The notes below the pieces were generated by a model. That model saw only the letters and a program-made list of their open reading frames with translations. It did no database searches and was not told the DNA's origin. Of a stretch of 64,000 bases of DNA, positions 1-11,900 are shown piece after piece (positions within the stretch are counted from its first letter, which is position 1; each line of letters opens with the position of its first letter). This DNA is from Ciona intestinalis (Eukaryota; Chordata; Ascidiacea; Phlebobranchia; Cionidae), in contig NC_020166.2 in assembly GCF_000224145.3 (NCBI RefSeq), forward strand, positions 8,208,050 to 8,272,049, given 5' to 3'. The position numbers and the translations under genes were made by a program.

Positions 1-56
1 AGGTAATTATGACGTAATAATTTAAAAACTGTTAATTAATGTTTTCATTGCTACAG

Positions 57-498
57 AAGAGTTCGAATAAAGCTCCAGTGGAAAGGCGCAAGGTATGGTA
101 TATTATCATGGTTTATAATTTTATACTATAACTTTAGGGTCAATTTTATTGTAGAATAAACGTATGTGAAATTAGTTAACTGTTTGACTGTTATATAAAC
201 AGTACAACGGCGTACTGGAGATATAGTAGAGTGAAAAAATATTCTGATCGTGTTTTAAACAATTAACAACGGTCTGTGGGAGTCGTCAGGATGCGGTTTT
301 ATAATTCTTTAAATGTTTTTGGTTTACTACTAAATGGGACGATAAAATATTGTCCCATCTTTCCCCAAAATATTGTCCCATCTTTCCCCACTCTAGTACA
401 GGCCGTGCTATTATACGTAAATTACCTGTGACGTAACTATTCTACCTTTGCAGACGAAAAACAAAGACGAAGGCGCTGATAATGGATACACGGTTTGA
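57..498 (+). CDS. Possible 3' end of an unrecognised gene (two terminal exons)
   Basis: Two candidate exons are seen: 57-92 (after CTACAG, before GTATGG) and 454-498 (after TTTGCAG, ending in TGA at 496-498). Joined in phase 0 they give a short basic-then-acidic tail ending GADNGYTV, which could be a cytoplasmic C-terminus with a hydrophobic-X-hydrophobic PDZ ligand. The frame is not secure: a second frame through both exons also stays open, for about 70 codons. I do not recognise the protein, and its body lies left of the window. Confidence 0.35.
221..398. mobile_element. Cimi-1-like MITE
   Basis: Short copy. The left terminal repeat (ATATAGTAGAGTG) is followed almost directly by the internal TTCTGATCGTGTTTTAAAC block, so the TGGGACACCTTT part is lost. 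On the right, TATTGTCCCATCTTTCCCC is present twice. Confidence 0.75.
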
Positions 499-1600
499 GA
501 GTTATATGCATGAATTGTGGGTTACTTGTATGTGTGTATGTGTGTCTTGTCTGCGCTGCTGTATTCCTATTCTGCTGGGTCTAATGTTGCCGGCTATTTT
601 TAGTCAGTCACTACTATAGTGCATTTTGCATGTCACTGAAATATATGCAATGAAACTATAGAGAACATCTTGCTGGATCGGATTTTGTTGTTATACAAAT
701 CTTTAAGCGATTTCGTAATTTTCTGATCGCTTGGTAAGAACGCTATGTTGGTACACAATTACTCGAGTAATATTAACACGCAGTATAATATGCGCATAAA
801 TAAGATAGTAGCCTTTTTAAAATAATTTAATATAAATTTCCCCACGTCTAATTTATATATTAAAACGTCATGTAGCGCGATTGGGACGATGGCCACGTCA
901 CAATTACGCTACGACGTCGATACGGTGGGTCAGAGCATTGTCCTGACCCTGCGTTCGGTGCGGTTACGTCAGTATTGATTGAGTTACGTCACGGTCAGTT
1001 TGTTGCGTAGACGTCGCCGCCAGTGATGCTACGCTAGATATTTAGGTCACTGTCAATGCGGTTCGCTACAGCCGGATTTTGTTTCTTAACGATCGATGCG
1101 GTGCGTAACATCCGGACGTTATTACATTGTGTGAAGATATGACGAGAGTATCGCGGTACCAACATGGCGACATTCAATACGGTGTACACTGCAGATGATT
1201 ATCCTTCAGGATTTGAACTATAATTTCTTTGTATATGTTTCAATGATTATGTCCGCGTTAATTAGTTTTTGACCATGTCCCCTTTTTGAATGATTGAGCT
1301 GTTGTGTTTGTTGCATGTTTGGCACATGTATGTCGCTGCACTCGTTGTACTATTTTTGTCTTTTTGTTGGTGTGTTCCTTGCGCACATTTATGTGCATCG
1401 TTGTATTATTTTTGTCTATATGGTTTGTTTTACCTTGCCTGGGTATGGCAAGGGGTTTCTCACCAGAGTAGAAACCCACTACCATTGGCTGGGGGCTTGT
1501 CGTGCCGTAGTGGCTTTCCACCAACGCCAGCCACATAAATATGAGGGTATTTTAATCATATTTCCATTTTTCAGAAGCTTCAATAAAAGTCATCACATTT
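499..1600 (+). other. Non-coding stretch, possible 3' UTR, with CpG-rich block
   Basis: No convincing gene is seen here. An AATAAA poly(A) signal at about 1574 could end the upstream transcript. Between about 860 and 1150 the sequence is unusually CpG-rich for this window and carries about seven ACGTC/GACGT motifs. A short open frame with a good start context begins at 1164 (MATFNTVYTADDY, stop by 1223), but it is too short to call. Confidence 0.4.
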
Positions 1601-1715
1601 AGTTTGTTGTCGAACTACTTCGTACTGTTGCAAAATAAAATACCAAAGTAACTTAATTTCTACTTTATGGCTTACTGGTATCGGTATCAGAATCTTGATA
1701 TGTCATAGAAAAGTG

Positions 1716-1815
1716 ACGTCAGACCTACATACGTCACTTTAAAGAATGACGTCATTTTGTTTAGTTCTGCATACGCCACTTTAAAGAATGACGTCATTAC
1801 GGCATTTTGTTTAGT
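1716..1815. repeat. Direct repeat carrying CRE-like TGACGTCA sites
   Basis: A unit of about 40 bp reading ACGTCACTTTAAAGAATGACGTCAT, followed by a TTTGTTTAGTT tail, occurs twice in a row with small changes. Each copy contains a TGACGTCA palindrome, the core of an ATF/CREB-type site. Whether it is regulatory is inference. Confidence 0.5.
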
Positions 1816-2240
1816 TGTTTGTTATGGCTAATACAATTCTTATGCGAAAGTTTACTTTTTATCGGTGTGACCAGCATAAAATTTCGACTTTTTTATTTTA
1901 AAATGTGTCTTGGTTTTTATCATTTTTTTTATAATGTAACGTGCCCATTCATTAGAGCTCAACTCTCTTGTTATGTCTGATTTTATTTCAGTTTTAAAAC
2001 CACTTAGCCATACCGTTATTTTATTAACTTATAAGAAAAAGAAAAGAATGAACAATATAAATAAATAACTTTCACTTTACTTTATCACGAATAGCAATGG
2101 TAATATTTAACATGGTTCTTATCATGATTTAACAACCCATGTGTTCCTAAGGGCTTCATGCGCTTGGCGAGCAGTTTTCTTTGCAGTTCGTTATGCTTGT
2201 AAGGTCTTTGCATACCATGTGCTTGAAGTTTGTTGTTTTG

Positions 2241-2290
2241 AAAGGGGGGGGGGGGGGGATTTTGGAAAAAAAAAAAAAAAAAATTTTTTA
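2241..2290. repeat. Homopolymer runs (G then A)
   Basis: About 15 G (2244-2258) followed closely by about 18 A. This is low-complexity sequence whose run lengths are prone to assembly error. Confidence 0.8.
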
Positions 2291-2654
2291 AAACGCGTGT
2301 GTCATCTTTTATAGGTGGGGTATGGTTAGTTGATGACTTTGTTCCATTTCCGCCCTTTGTACCAGATGGGCCACCCTATATCTATATATATATAAAGCGG
2401 TATAAATTCATCTAAAGCGTATTTAATTAAAAAGTGTTCAGACCTTAATATTTTAAACTAGACTATGTAGTGTTCTTTGCTAATGACATTTGTAGTAACT
2501 TGTAAGCAGCATTGTAAGCAGGCACGATGTGGTATGTGAAACAGAACACCCAAGTTATAACCACTGTAAGTGGCTTACCATTCGAGGATAAATCAGTTGC
2601 ATTTAAAATAAGTGCCACAAAATCAAACACCTATTTTGTATCCACAATATGTCT

Positions 2655-2935
2655 GGCGCAGTGTCACAGTCCGTTAGCGTGCCCGTCGCTAACACTAACG
2701 GGTCCAAGACTCGTCACTGTTACCACTGTGGGCGTTCTTGAGCAAGACACTTAACGGTAATTTCTCTAACCCAGTGATCACTAATGGGTTGTTTAAATAG
2801 TGAGCCAAACAATATATATCAAAAACAATCACCCACAAGGAACATACATGGTAACTTTGCCAAGAGGTGTATGAAAAAGAACATGGGTGTTATAACGACT
2901 TTCCAGTCACGCTATAACACTGTCTAATTTCGTCA
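2655..2935 (+). mobile_element. tRNA-headed SINE, Cics-1-like, nearly full length
   Basis: The head resembles a tRNA D-arm (GGCGCAGTG...GTTAGCGTG) and is followed by the body motifs seen in most copies here: TACCACTGTGGGCGT, AAGACACTTAACGG, CACTAATGGGTTG and GTTATAACGACT. The tail runs straight into the last MRS2 exon of the distal copy and supplies the in-frame stop of the open frame at 2890. Confidence 0.75.
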
Positions 2936-5900
2936 AAGTAAGTTAAATTTATTATCCAGACATGACTCACTTTTGTCACTGACGAGGAGCCTCTCAGTGG
3001 AGCATCCCGAAGTTTACGGAGCAACATCCTCCAAAAGATCCCGGCTCCAGCAAACATTAATCCTGATACAGACCAGAATGCAATAGGGTTCTGTAAGTTT
3101 AAATTTTTTAATTTTTACCCCAATTGCTACTCAGATGCTTTAGTGCAGGTGTCGGACTCCATAAGACTATACTATATGGTTTAACATAGCAACGTGATGA
3201 ACGATATATACTATGTTTATTTTAATACTCCTACCAATAAACAGTATTTATTTTAACCCAGTAGAGTACTTTTGGGTTGCTCAAACTGTCAGCCATATAG
3301 AAAAACATCAAAAAAAATCACCAACCATAATGGGCTTAAAACTCCTGCAATAAAGACTCGCTTCAAAGCCACATAGGAATAAATAGGTTACATTATAAAA
3401 AATAACTTCATTTGTCTTTTCGATTACGGTAGCAAAGATTTAGAAATGTTTTAAAAGGAAAGGAAATAACCGCTGTCGCTACACCTAGCAGATATTCTTT
3501 TAAATAAGTATAAATGAGATAAATAGTTTTCTAAACTCACTTCTTCTAGTGAAGAATCCAAGTTCATTCCAAAAGCCATCCCCAGCATCCCGAAGAGCGT
3601 GCAAGAAAACATTCCCATCGTGAGTTGTAACTCCAAACGCAGAAGCAAATTACGATGGCTGGTATGAAAAATATAAAACTGTCAATGAAAGTTATAATTT
3701 TGGCTGTAATAGGCCAATTCTGAAAAAATACCATTATTCATTGTGTGCCACATTGCGGAACTTTGGTCTTATTTTTTAAGTCTTATTTTTTGCTGGTCCC
3801 ACAAATCATAAAGCNNNNNNNNNNNNNNNNNNNNNNNNNNNNNNNNNNNNNNNNNNNNNNNNNNNNNNNNNNNNNNNNNNNNNNNNNNNNNNNNNNNNNN
3901 NNNNNNNNNNNNNNNNNNNNNNNNNNNNNNNNNNNNNNNNNNNNNNNNNNNNNNNNNNNNNNNNNNNNNNNNNNNNNNNNNNNNNNNNNNNNNNNNNNNN
4001 NNNNNNNNNNNNNNNNNNNNNNNNNNNNNNNNNNNNNNNNNNNNNNNNNNNNNNNNNNNNNNNNNNNNNNNNNNNNNNNNNNNNNNNNNNNNNNNNNNNN
4101 NNNNNNNNNNNNNNNNNNNNNNNNNNNNNNNNNNNNNNNNNNNNNNNNNNNNNNNNNNNNNNNNNNNNNNNNNNNNNNNNNNNNNNNNNNNNNNNNNNNN
4201 NNNNNNNNNNNNNNNNNNNCTAATTACCTGTCCAGGTTATTAAAATTGCAGTGTTGGAATTATCTATTGCTTCTTTCAACTCTGCTACTTTGTTACCAAT
4301 TTCTTCACCCTTTAAGTAAATGCATGGTATATGGGTATATATACAAAGTTTCTAAACAATATGCAGAACAGAAAGTATGAGTTTTTAATTAATAGAATGT
4401 GAAGCATCATGGCAGAATCTTTGTTAATTTTTAAAATCGAAAAGTTAAGATTTTTGGAGCATGTACTTTTTATCATTACAAGCTTGCTGCTTACATTTTT
4501 TGTAGTTCACATTTATTGTAATAGGATATATAATACTGTGGGTGAAAATGGTACACTTTTTTTATTCTCTCTCACTCCATTTGGTGGTAAAAAAAGAACA
4601 CTTAAAGAATTATAAAACCGTATCCCCACAACTTCTCTAGACCGTTGTTAATTGTTAAAATCACAATTAGGATATTTAGATGTTATGTCGTGAAGGTGTC
4701 CCATCTTACCCCTTCAAACTATGTATAAAACAACCACTTGCAGCACCACGGCATTCAAAAATGGTTTATTACTACTGTAGCAACCATAACATACTGCTTC
4801 ATAAACAACCATTTAAAACATATTTACGCTTCTTAAAAAAGTATCCAATAAAGTTTCCATTTCATCTTGTAGATTGATTTTATATTTGTGGTGAATTTCC
4901 CGCATCGCTGCACCGCTGTGTCGCAAAGACACGTTGGAACTTTCCTTATTTATTGCAGGAGAAAAAATGAAGGCATCGTACATTGACCTATAGGGGTATG
5001 TTTTTATAATAGATTTGTTAAAGCTCTTGGGGGCCGTTAAAATGCAACATTTGAAACATATAGTACTGTGGGTAAGATGGGACACATTTAGGACATAAAA
5101 TCAAAATATCCTGATCGTGGTTTTCAAACAATTAACAACGGTCTATAGGAATTGTGAGGATACGGTTTTATAATTATTTAAATGTTCTTTGTTTACTACC
5201 TCTTGGGGTGGAAAAATAGAATGAAAAGGTTTCCATCTTTCCCCCACTTTACTATATGTAGGGTAGTAAAGTATTATTGTAAAAAAGTCTAAATACGATT
5301 TTAAATGTCTGGAAATGGGTGTTTTTGAAGATTGATTAAACATATTCCGGGGTTTAGGAGTTTCGACTTTACTTTAATGTCATTAAAGTAACCCCCAAAG
5401 TTAAGTTCATGCATTACCGGGTCTCGCCCTCTCCTACAGTGATGCACAAATCCCGAATATCATCATCGCAGTCAAGTATTTCTTCCAGTGTTGCACAATA
5501 CTCTCGAACAATAGTGGCAAAAGCATTTAACCTGCAATTAAAGGGAGAATAATTTTTATTCCAAGTGGTCAAAAATAAATGAGGGCTTCAGTAATAAATG
5601 CCCATGTATAGGCATAGCCAAATTGGCCTGCATAGTAACGCCGGGTGTATACGTTACCACGGTAAGGACACGTTCGGGCCTAAATCTCAGTTCCCATGGC
5701 CTGCTACGCTGCAGGCCTCACCCACATAGAATAAACGAAAGGGAAAATGATTCCAAGTTACGCTGCAGAACCTTATTGTAGAATATAATTACAACTGACC
5801 AGATTTAAACTGTTAAAACGATCTAACAATACCCTGGAAAAGGTAGTTTAAAATTCCTAACAATTTTTTATTTAGATTTATCTATAAGTTGCAACCAGAA

Positions 5901-8900
5901 AAAAAAGAATTATTTAATAGATAACACTAACAGTACCTTGTGCTGTGGTTGAGCAATATATGAACCAGGGAATCTGTCAACACCAAACTGAGCAGGGTCT
6001 GTGAGTGTTGTGAGCAATCTTTGTATGTCAGGTTCAAGTTGGGATAACTTGGTTGTTAAACTGCTTATCTGAATAAAAAAAAGTTTATCAGTAAATTCCT
6101 GANNNNNNNNNNNNNNNNNNNNNNNNNNNNNNNNNNNNNNNNNNNNNNNNNNNNNNNNNNNNNNNNNNNNNNNNNNNNNNNNNNNNNNNNNNNNNNNNNN
6201 NNNNNNNNNNNNNNNNNNNNNNNNNNNNNNNNNNNNNNNNNNNNNNNNNNNNNNNNNNNNNNNNNNNNNNNNNNNNNNNNNNNNNNNNNNNNNNNNNNNN
6301 NNNNNNNNNNNNNNNNNNNNNNNNNNNNNNNNNNNNNNNNNNNNNNNNNNNNNNNNNNNNNNNNNNNNNNNNNNNNNNNNNNNNNNNNNNNNNNNNNNNN
6401 NNNNNNNNNNNNNNNNNNNNNNNNNNNNNNNNNNNNNNNNNNNNNNNNNNNNNNNNNNNNNNNNNNNNNNNNNNNNNNNNNNNNNNNNNNNNNNNNNNNN
6501 NNNNNNNNNNNNNNNNNNNNNNNNNNNNNNNNNNNNNNNNNNNNNNNNNNNNNNNNNNNNNNNNNNNNNNNNNNNNNNNNNNNNNNNNNNNNNNNNNNNN
6601 NNCTGTCTAATTTCGGCAAAGTAAGTTAAATTTATTATCCAGACATGACTCACTTTTGTCACTGACGAGGAGCCTCTTAGTGGAGCATCCCGAAGTTTAC
6701 GGAGCAACATCCTCCAAAAGATCCCGGCTCCAGCAAACATTAATCCTGATACAGCCCAGAATGCAATAGGATTCTGTAAGTTTAAATTTTGTTACCAAGA
6801 TACTTTGGTGCATAGACTCCATGTGACTATATACTCTAGGGTCTAGTATGGTGTAAAGCCATCAGGCCTTAACAATATATGCTAGGTGTGAAGTTTTAAT
6901 GCTCCTACAATATTTAACATTGTTTATTTCAACCCAGTGGTCAATTAATGGGTTGTCAAAACTGTCAGTCATAGAGAAAACAAGCCAAAAAAACAACCAC
7001 CAACAAAGTTGGACATGTAAATAAGAAATAAATCATCACCCACAAAGTTACATATAGTAAGCGGACTCTAAACGCAAGCAATACCAACTGTTGGTTCCCC
7101 AGACACAAACGGCTAAATAAGTTACATTCATTAATTCAAATTGAGCATGTATAATAGAGCGGGGAAGATGGAACACTTTCTTTACCTTACAATATCAATA
7201 TATTTAATAGTTTCTGTTACTCACTTCTTCTAGTGAAGAATCCAAGTTCATCCCAAAAGCCATCCCCAGCATCCCGAAGAGCGTGCAAGAGAACATTCCC
7301 ATCGTGAGTTGTAACTCCAAACGCAGAAGCAAATTTCGATGGCTGGTATGAAAAATATAAAACTGTCAATGAAAGTTATAATTTTGGTTATAATAGGCTA
7401 TTTCTGAAAAAATACCATGATCCATTGTGAGCCACATTGCGGGTCTGAATTTTTAAGTTTTGTTTTTTTGCTGGTCCCACACATCATAAAGCAGGCTTTC
7501 CTTAGCGGCATTGTAATATGTGCATAGATATGGTTATAGGGGCTTATAGGTGTTTTGCAACTGGCAATAGTTTCAAACCTCTTGATCTAATCCAACATAA
7601 CAAAGCAAAATATTCACCAGTTAAGTTAATTAAAATTAATCACCTGTCCAGGTTAATTAAAATTGCAGTGTTGGAATTATCTATTGGCTTCCTTCAAGCT
7701 CAGCTACTTTGTTACCAATTTCTTCTCCCTTTAGGTAATGCATGGGATAGGGGTATATATACAAAGTTTCTAAACAATATGCAGAACAGAAAGCATGAGT
7801 TTTTAATTAATAGAATGAGAAGCATAATAGCAGAATCTTTGTTAAGTTTTAATATTTTTAAAATCGAAAAGTTAAGATTTTTTAGAGCATATACTTTTTA
7901 ATATTACTTGAATTTTTTGTAATTTACATTTATTGCAGTAAGATGTATAATACTGTGGGGGAAAATGGTACACCTTTCCATTTTTTTTTCTCGTTCTATT
8001 TGATAGTAAACAAAAACATTCAAAAAATTATAAAACCGGAACCCCACGATTCTCTAGACCGTTGTAAATTGTTAAAAATACGATTAGGATGTTTAGATGT
8101 TATGTCCATAAGGTGTCCCATCTTACCCCTTCAAACTATGTATAAAACAACCACTTGCAGCACCACGGCATTCAAAAATGGTTTATTACTACTGTAGCAA
8201 CCATAACATACCGCTACATAAACAACCACCTAAAACATATTTACGCTTCTTAAAAAAGTATCCAATAAAGTTTCCATTTCATCTTGTAGATTGATTTTAT
8301 ATTTGTGGTGAATTTCCCTCATGGCTGCACCGCTGTGTCGCGAAGACACGTTGGAATTTTCCTTATTTATTGCCGAAGAAAAAATGAAGGCATCGTACAT
8401 TGACCTATAGGGGTGTGTTTTTATAATAGATTAGTTAAAGCTCTTGGGGGCCGTTAAAATGCAACATTTGAAACATATAGTACTGTGGGTAAGATGGGAC
8501 ACATTTAGGACATAAAATCAAAATATCCTGATCGTGGTTTTCAAACAATTAACAACGGTCTATAGGAATTGTGAGGATACGGTTTTATTAATTCTTTAAC
8601 AGTTCTTTGTTTACTACGTATTGGGGTGGAAAAATTGAATGAAAAGATTTCCATCTTTCCCCCACTGTACTATATGTAGGCTAGTAAAGTATTATTACAA
8701 AAAGTCCAAATACTATTTTAAATGTCTGGAAATGGGTGTTTCCGAAGATTGATTAAACATATTCCAGGGTTTAGGAGTTTCGACTTTACTTTAATGTCAT
8801 TAAAGTTACCCCCAAAGTTATGGCCATGCATTACCTGGTCTCGCCCTCTCCTACAGTGATGCACAAATCCCGAATATCATCATCGCAGTCAAGTATTTCT

Positions 8901-11900
8901 TCCAGTGTTGCACAATACTCTCGAACAATAGTGGCAAAAGCATTTAACCTGCAATTAAAGGGAGAATAATTTTTATTCCAAGTGGACAAAAATGAATAAA
9001 AAATGCCCATGTATAGGCATAGCCAAATTGGCCTGCATAGTAACGCCGGGTGTATACGTTACCACGGTAAGGACACGTCCGTGCCTAAATCTCAGTTCCC
9101 ATGGCCTGCTACGCTGCAGGCCTCACCCACATAGAATAAATGAAAGGGAAAATGGTTCCAAGTTACGCTACAGAACCTTATTGTAGAATATAATAAAAAC
9201 TGACCAGATTTAAACTGTTTAAACGATTTAACAATACCCTGGAAAAGGTAGTTTAAAATTCCTAACAATTTTTTATTTAGATTTATCTATAAGTTGCAGC
9301 CAGAAAAAAAAGAATTATTTAATAGATAACACTAACAGTACCTTGTGCTGTGGTTGAGCAGTATATGAACCAGGGATCTGTCAACACCAAACTGAGCAGG
9401 GTCTGTAAGTGTTGTGAGCAATCTCTGTATGTCAGGTTCAAGTTGGGATAACTTGGTTGTTAAACTGCTTATCTGAATAAAAAAAAGTTTAGCGGTAAAT
9501 TCATGGCTTAGTACGAAAAAATTGATATTACATTACATAGCTAGTGTAACGTACCAGTCTAATAAAACATAGCATAATCCTTTAAGATCAAATTAATTAA
9601 AACAATAAAGATAAGAGAATTAGCTGCAAAATGACCACTGTTAAAAACTTAAAATATTTAAAAATTAGCAAGCAATCCTTTATTTAGGATTTTTCATCGA
9701 ATTGTAATGAATAATGACTGATAAACTGTAATTTATCATTAAATTAGTGTATTGTGTATCCCTGTTCTGTGCTTAATGTTTGAGTGGTAATTATCTTTTT
9801 AATGAATGAATGAATGAATGAAGCAACTTACTTTATCCTCGCGTGGCCGGAAATCGACAGTCGTTATTACACGGGTTTAACAACTCGTGCCAGCTTACGA
9901 GTTACCATGTATGTTACTTTGTGGGTGATTATTTTTTTGTTGATTTTTTTTCATGACGTAAGATGGAAATTCCTTGGCAAAATTCACTAGCTATATGGTT
10001 ACCGTTTCCCGTTGTCGCAACGGTAAGTATTTACTGTGTTTTAAATCTTTCGATGAAAGTTGTAACTTATTTATGTATTTACCCTCGCGCGACGGGGCAA
10101 CGATAGGTCGATAGTTGTTATACCACATGTGTTCTGTTCCATACACCTCGAGCTCGCTTACGAGTTGCCATGTGTGTAACTTTAAGAGTAATTTTTAAGA
10201 GGTTTTTTTTTGTTTTATGTTTGGCTGATAATTTGGACAACCCATTAGTGACTACTAGGTTGGAGCAATTGTCGTTAAGTGTCTTGCCTAAGCACACATA
10301 CACCCACAATGGTAGCAGCGTCGAGTCTTGAACCCATTACCTCTGGGTTACAGGCAGGCGCGCTAACCAGTGTGCCACGGCGCCGGACAATAATTTTTCT
10401 ACCTTCGGTTATTAAAACTAAGGCACCTATGTTCCTCATACATGCGTTTTATAATACAACACATGCAACTATTGATCATCTTACATTGAATGTAAATACA
10501 GCTTCCAAGACTCTGTATTCAAAAGGTAGATTAGTTGTGTAGAGTGTGGAGCCAGTTATTAGTGCAGGAAGGTTGTTCCATAGCTTTGTAAATATTTCAT
10601 TTTCAGGAGAAACGTCTGAGTGGAGAGGGGGGTCAATCAGAAGCACGGCGTCTGTGCAAATTATTGCTTTGAGGTTCTGAATAAAAACAACAGATGGTAA
10701 AAGTTTAAAAACTTGAAAATTTAACAAAACTGTTTGAAGTAAAATTTATAAATTTTTTTGGGGAGGGTAAAATTGTAAATGAAAGTATGCGAAAGGTATA
10801 TATTATGTGTTTATGTAGATATGTACAATTGTTTTCAGGTTTTGTAAATAAAAGAGAACAAATTTTAGCCAATGAAAATTATGCAACTTGTATTAAGTAT
10901 ATGATAATGTCATTTAACAGCATAGAATATAACCAACAGAACAGTGTTAAGGTGGTTGTATACAGTATCCGAAATCCGTCCATTTTGTCTGTTTTGTTCG
11001 AATTTCGCTGCCGCATGCAGAACTCGGAAATGGGTTTGCATACAACTTCGCAAGCGAATTCGAACGCCGGATATTGTGTACACCTTTAACATTTCATTTT
11101 AAAGTATGTAAAACCAAGTTATGTTCAGTTAAACAAAAAGAAAAATGATAGGATGCAATAAGTTTTACTAAAGTTATACTATATAAATAAATAAACATAA
11201 CTTGCTTTATTCTCGCGTGGCTGGAAAACAACAGTCGTTATTACACACTAGACTGCAGAGTATGGCAGGTGCACGCGAGATTTTTTTACAGACTATTGGT
11301 GATGCACGACACAATTTGTCCCACGCGCGCCAATTAATTAAACAAAGAAAAAAATAGGAATAAATTAAGTAGGATTTCCTAACGTGGCTTGAAAATGTAC
11401 ATGCTTTGCACACAGATTTTTAATGATAGCACGCGCCACGCGAAAAATAACCGTCTTGCACGCGCAGGATCTCGTCAGGAACTGCCATACTCTGCAGACT
11501 GGATTACACAGGTGTTCTGTTTCATACACCTTGTGCTTACGAATTACCATGTATGCAACTTTGTAGTTTAATTGTAATTGTTTTTTCATATATAAAAGTT
11601 TTTTAATACAATAGATATAAATGTAAAACGAAAATGTAACCACCTGAAAACGAACAACTATCTTCTTATTACGCACTGCTACCATATTGACGTGCTGAAA
11701 TCTTAGGTCTCTTACTGTTAACCCAAGCTCATGGTATAAGGAGGATTTTGTTACTTCTGTAATTATAAGTTATGTTATTGGAAAAACAATAGGAAGTTGT
11801 GAAAATAAATGCAGATTTAATTTAACAGTAACATTCAATTTTAAAAGCCTTTCTTTATTTGTATTCACAAATTTGGGGCAAAGCGGTAAAACAAAACACA

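Larger units (their letters stand above)
2890..6068 (-). pseudogene. MRS2: Second (distal) copy of MRS2 exons 6-11
   Basis: Near-identical copies of six exons and their introns: 5937-6068, 5418-5531, 4828-4987, 4228-4309, 3541-3658 and 2890-3090. The GMN pore motif and TM2 are intact. The first exon carries one extra base compared with 9342-9472 and the 4228-4309 exon lacks one base, so this copy alone does not read through. The defects differ from that of the near copy, where this same 4228-4309 exon is mostly clean. That pattern suggests draft sequence errors or two alleles assembled in tandem rather than an aged pseudogene. No promoter or 5' exons accompany it. Confidence 0.7.

Noticed and set aside
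1290-1602. Overlapping frames of 80-100 codons rich in Cys/Phe/Leu
   Set aside because: Low-complexity GT-rich sequence open in several frames, with no splice sites or conserved motif.
2940-3090. First reading of the minus-strand NPIAFW exon as prominin or tweety
   Set aside because: The upstream exon with the GMN motif and the RDLRFQH block fix the family as MRS2.
3745-4380. Open frame of about 210 codons
   Set aside because: Mostly N; the sequenced ends are intron and the antisense of an MRS2 exon.
5910-6740. Long minus-strand frame
   Set aside because: An artefact of the 500-N gap joining two separate MRS2 exon copies.
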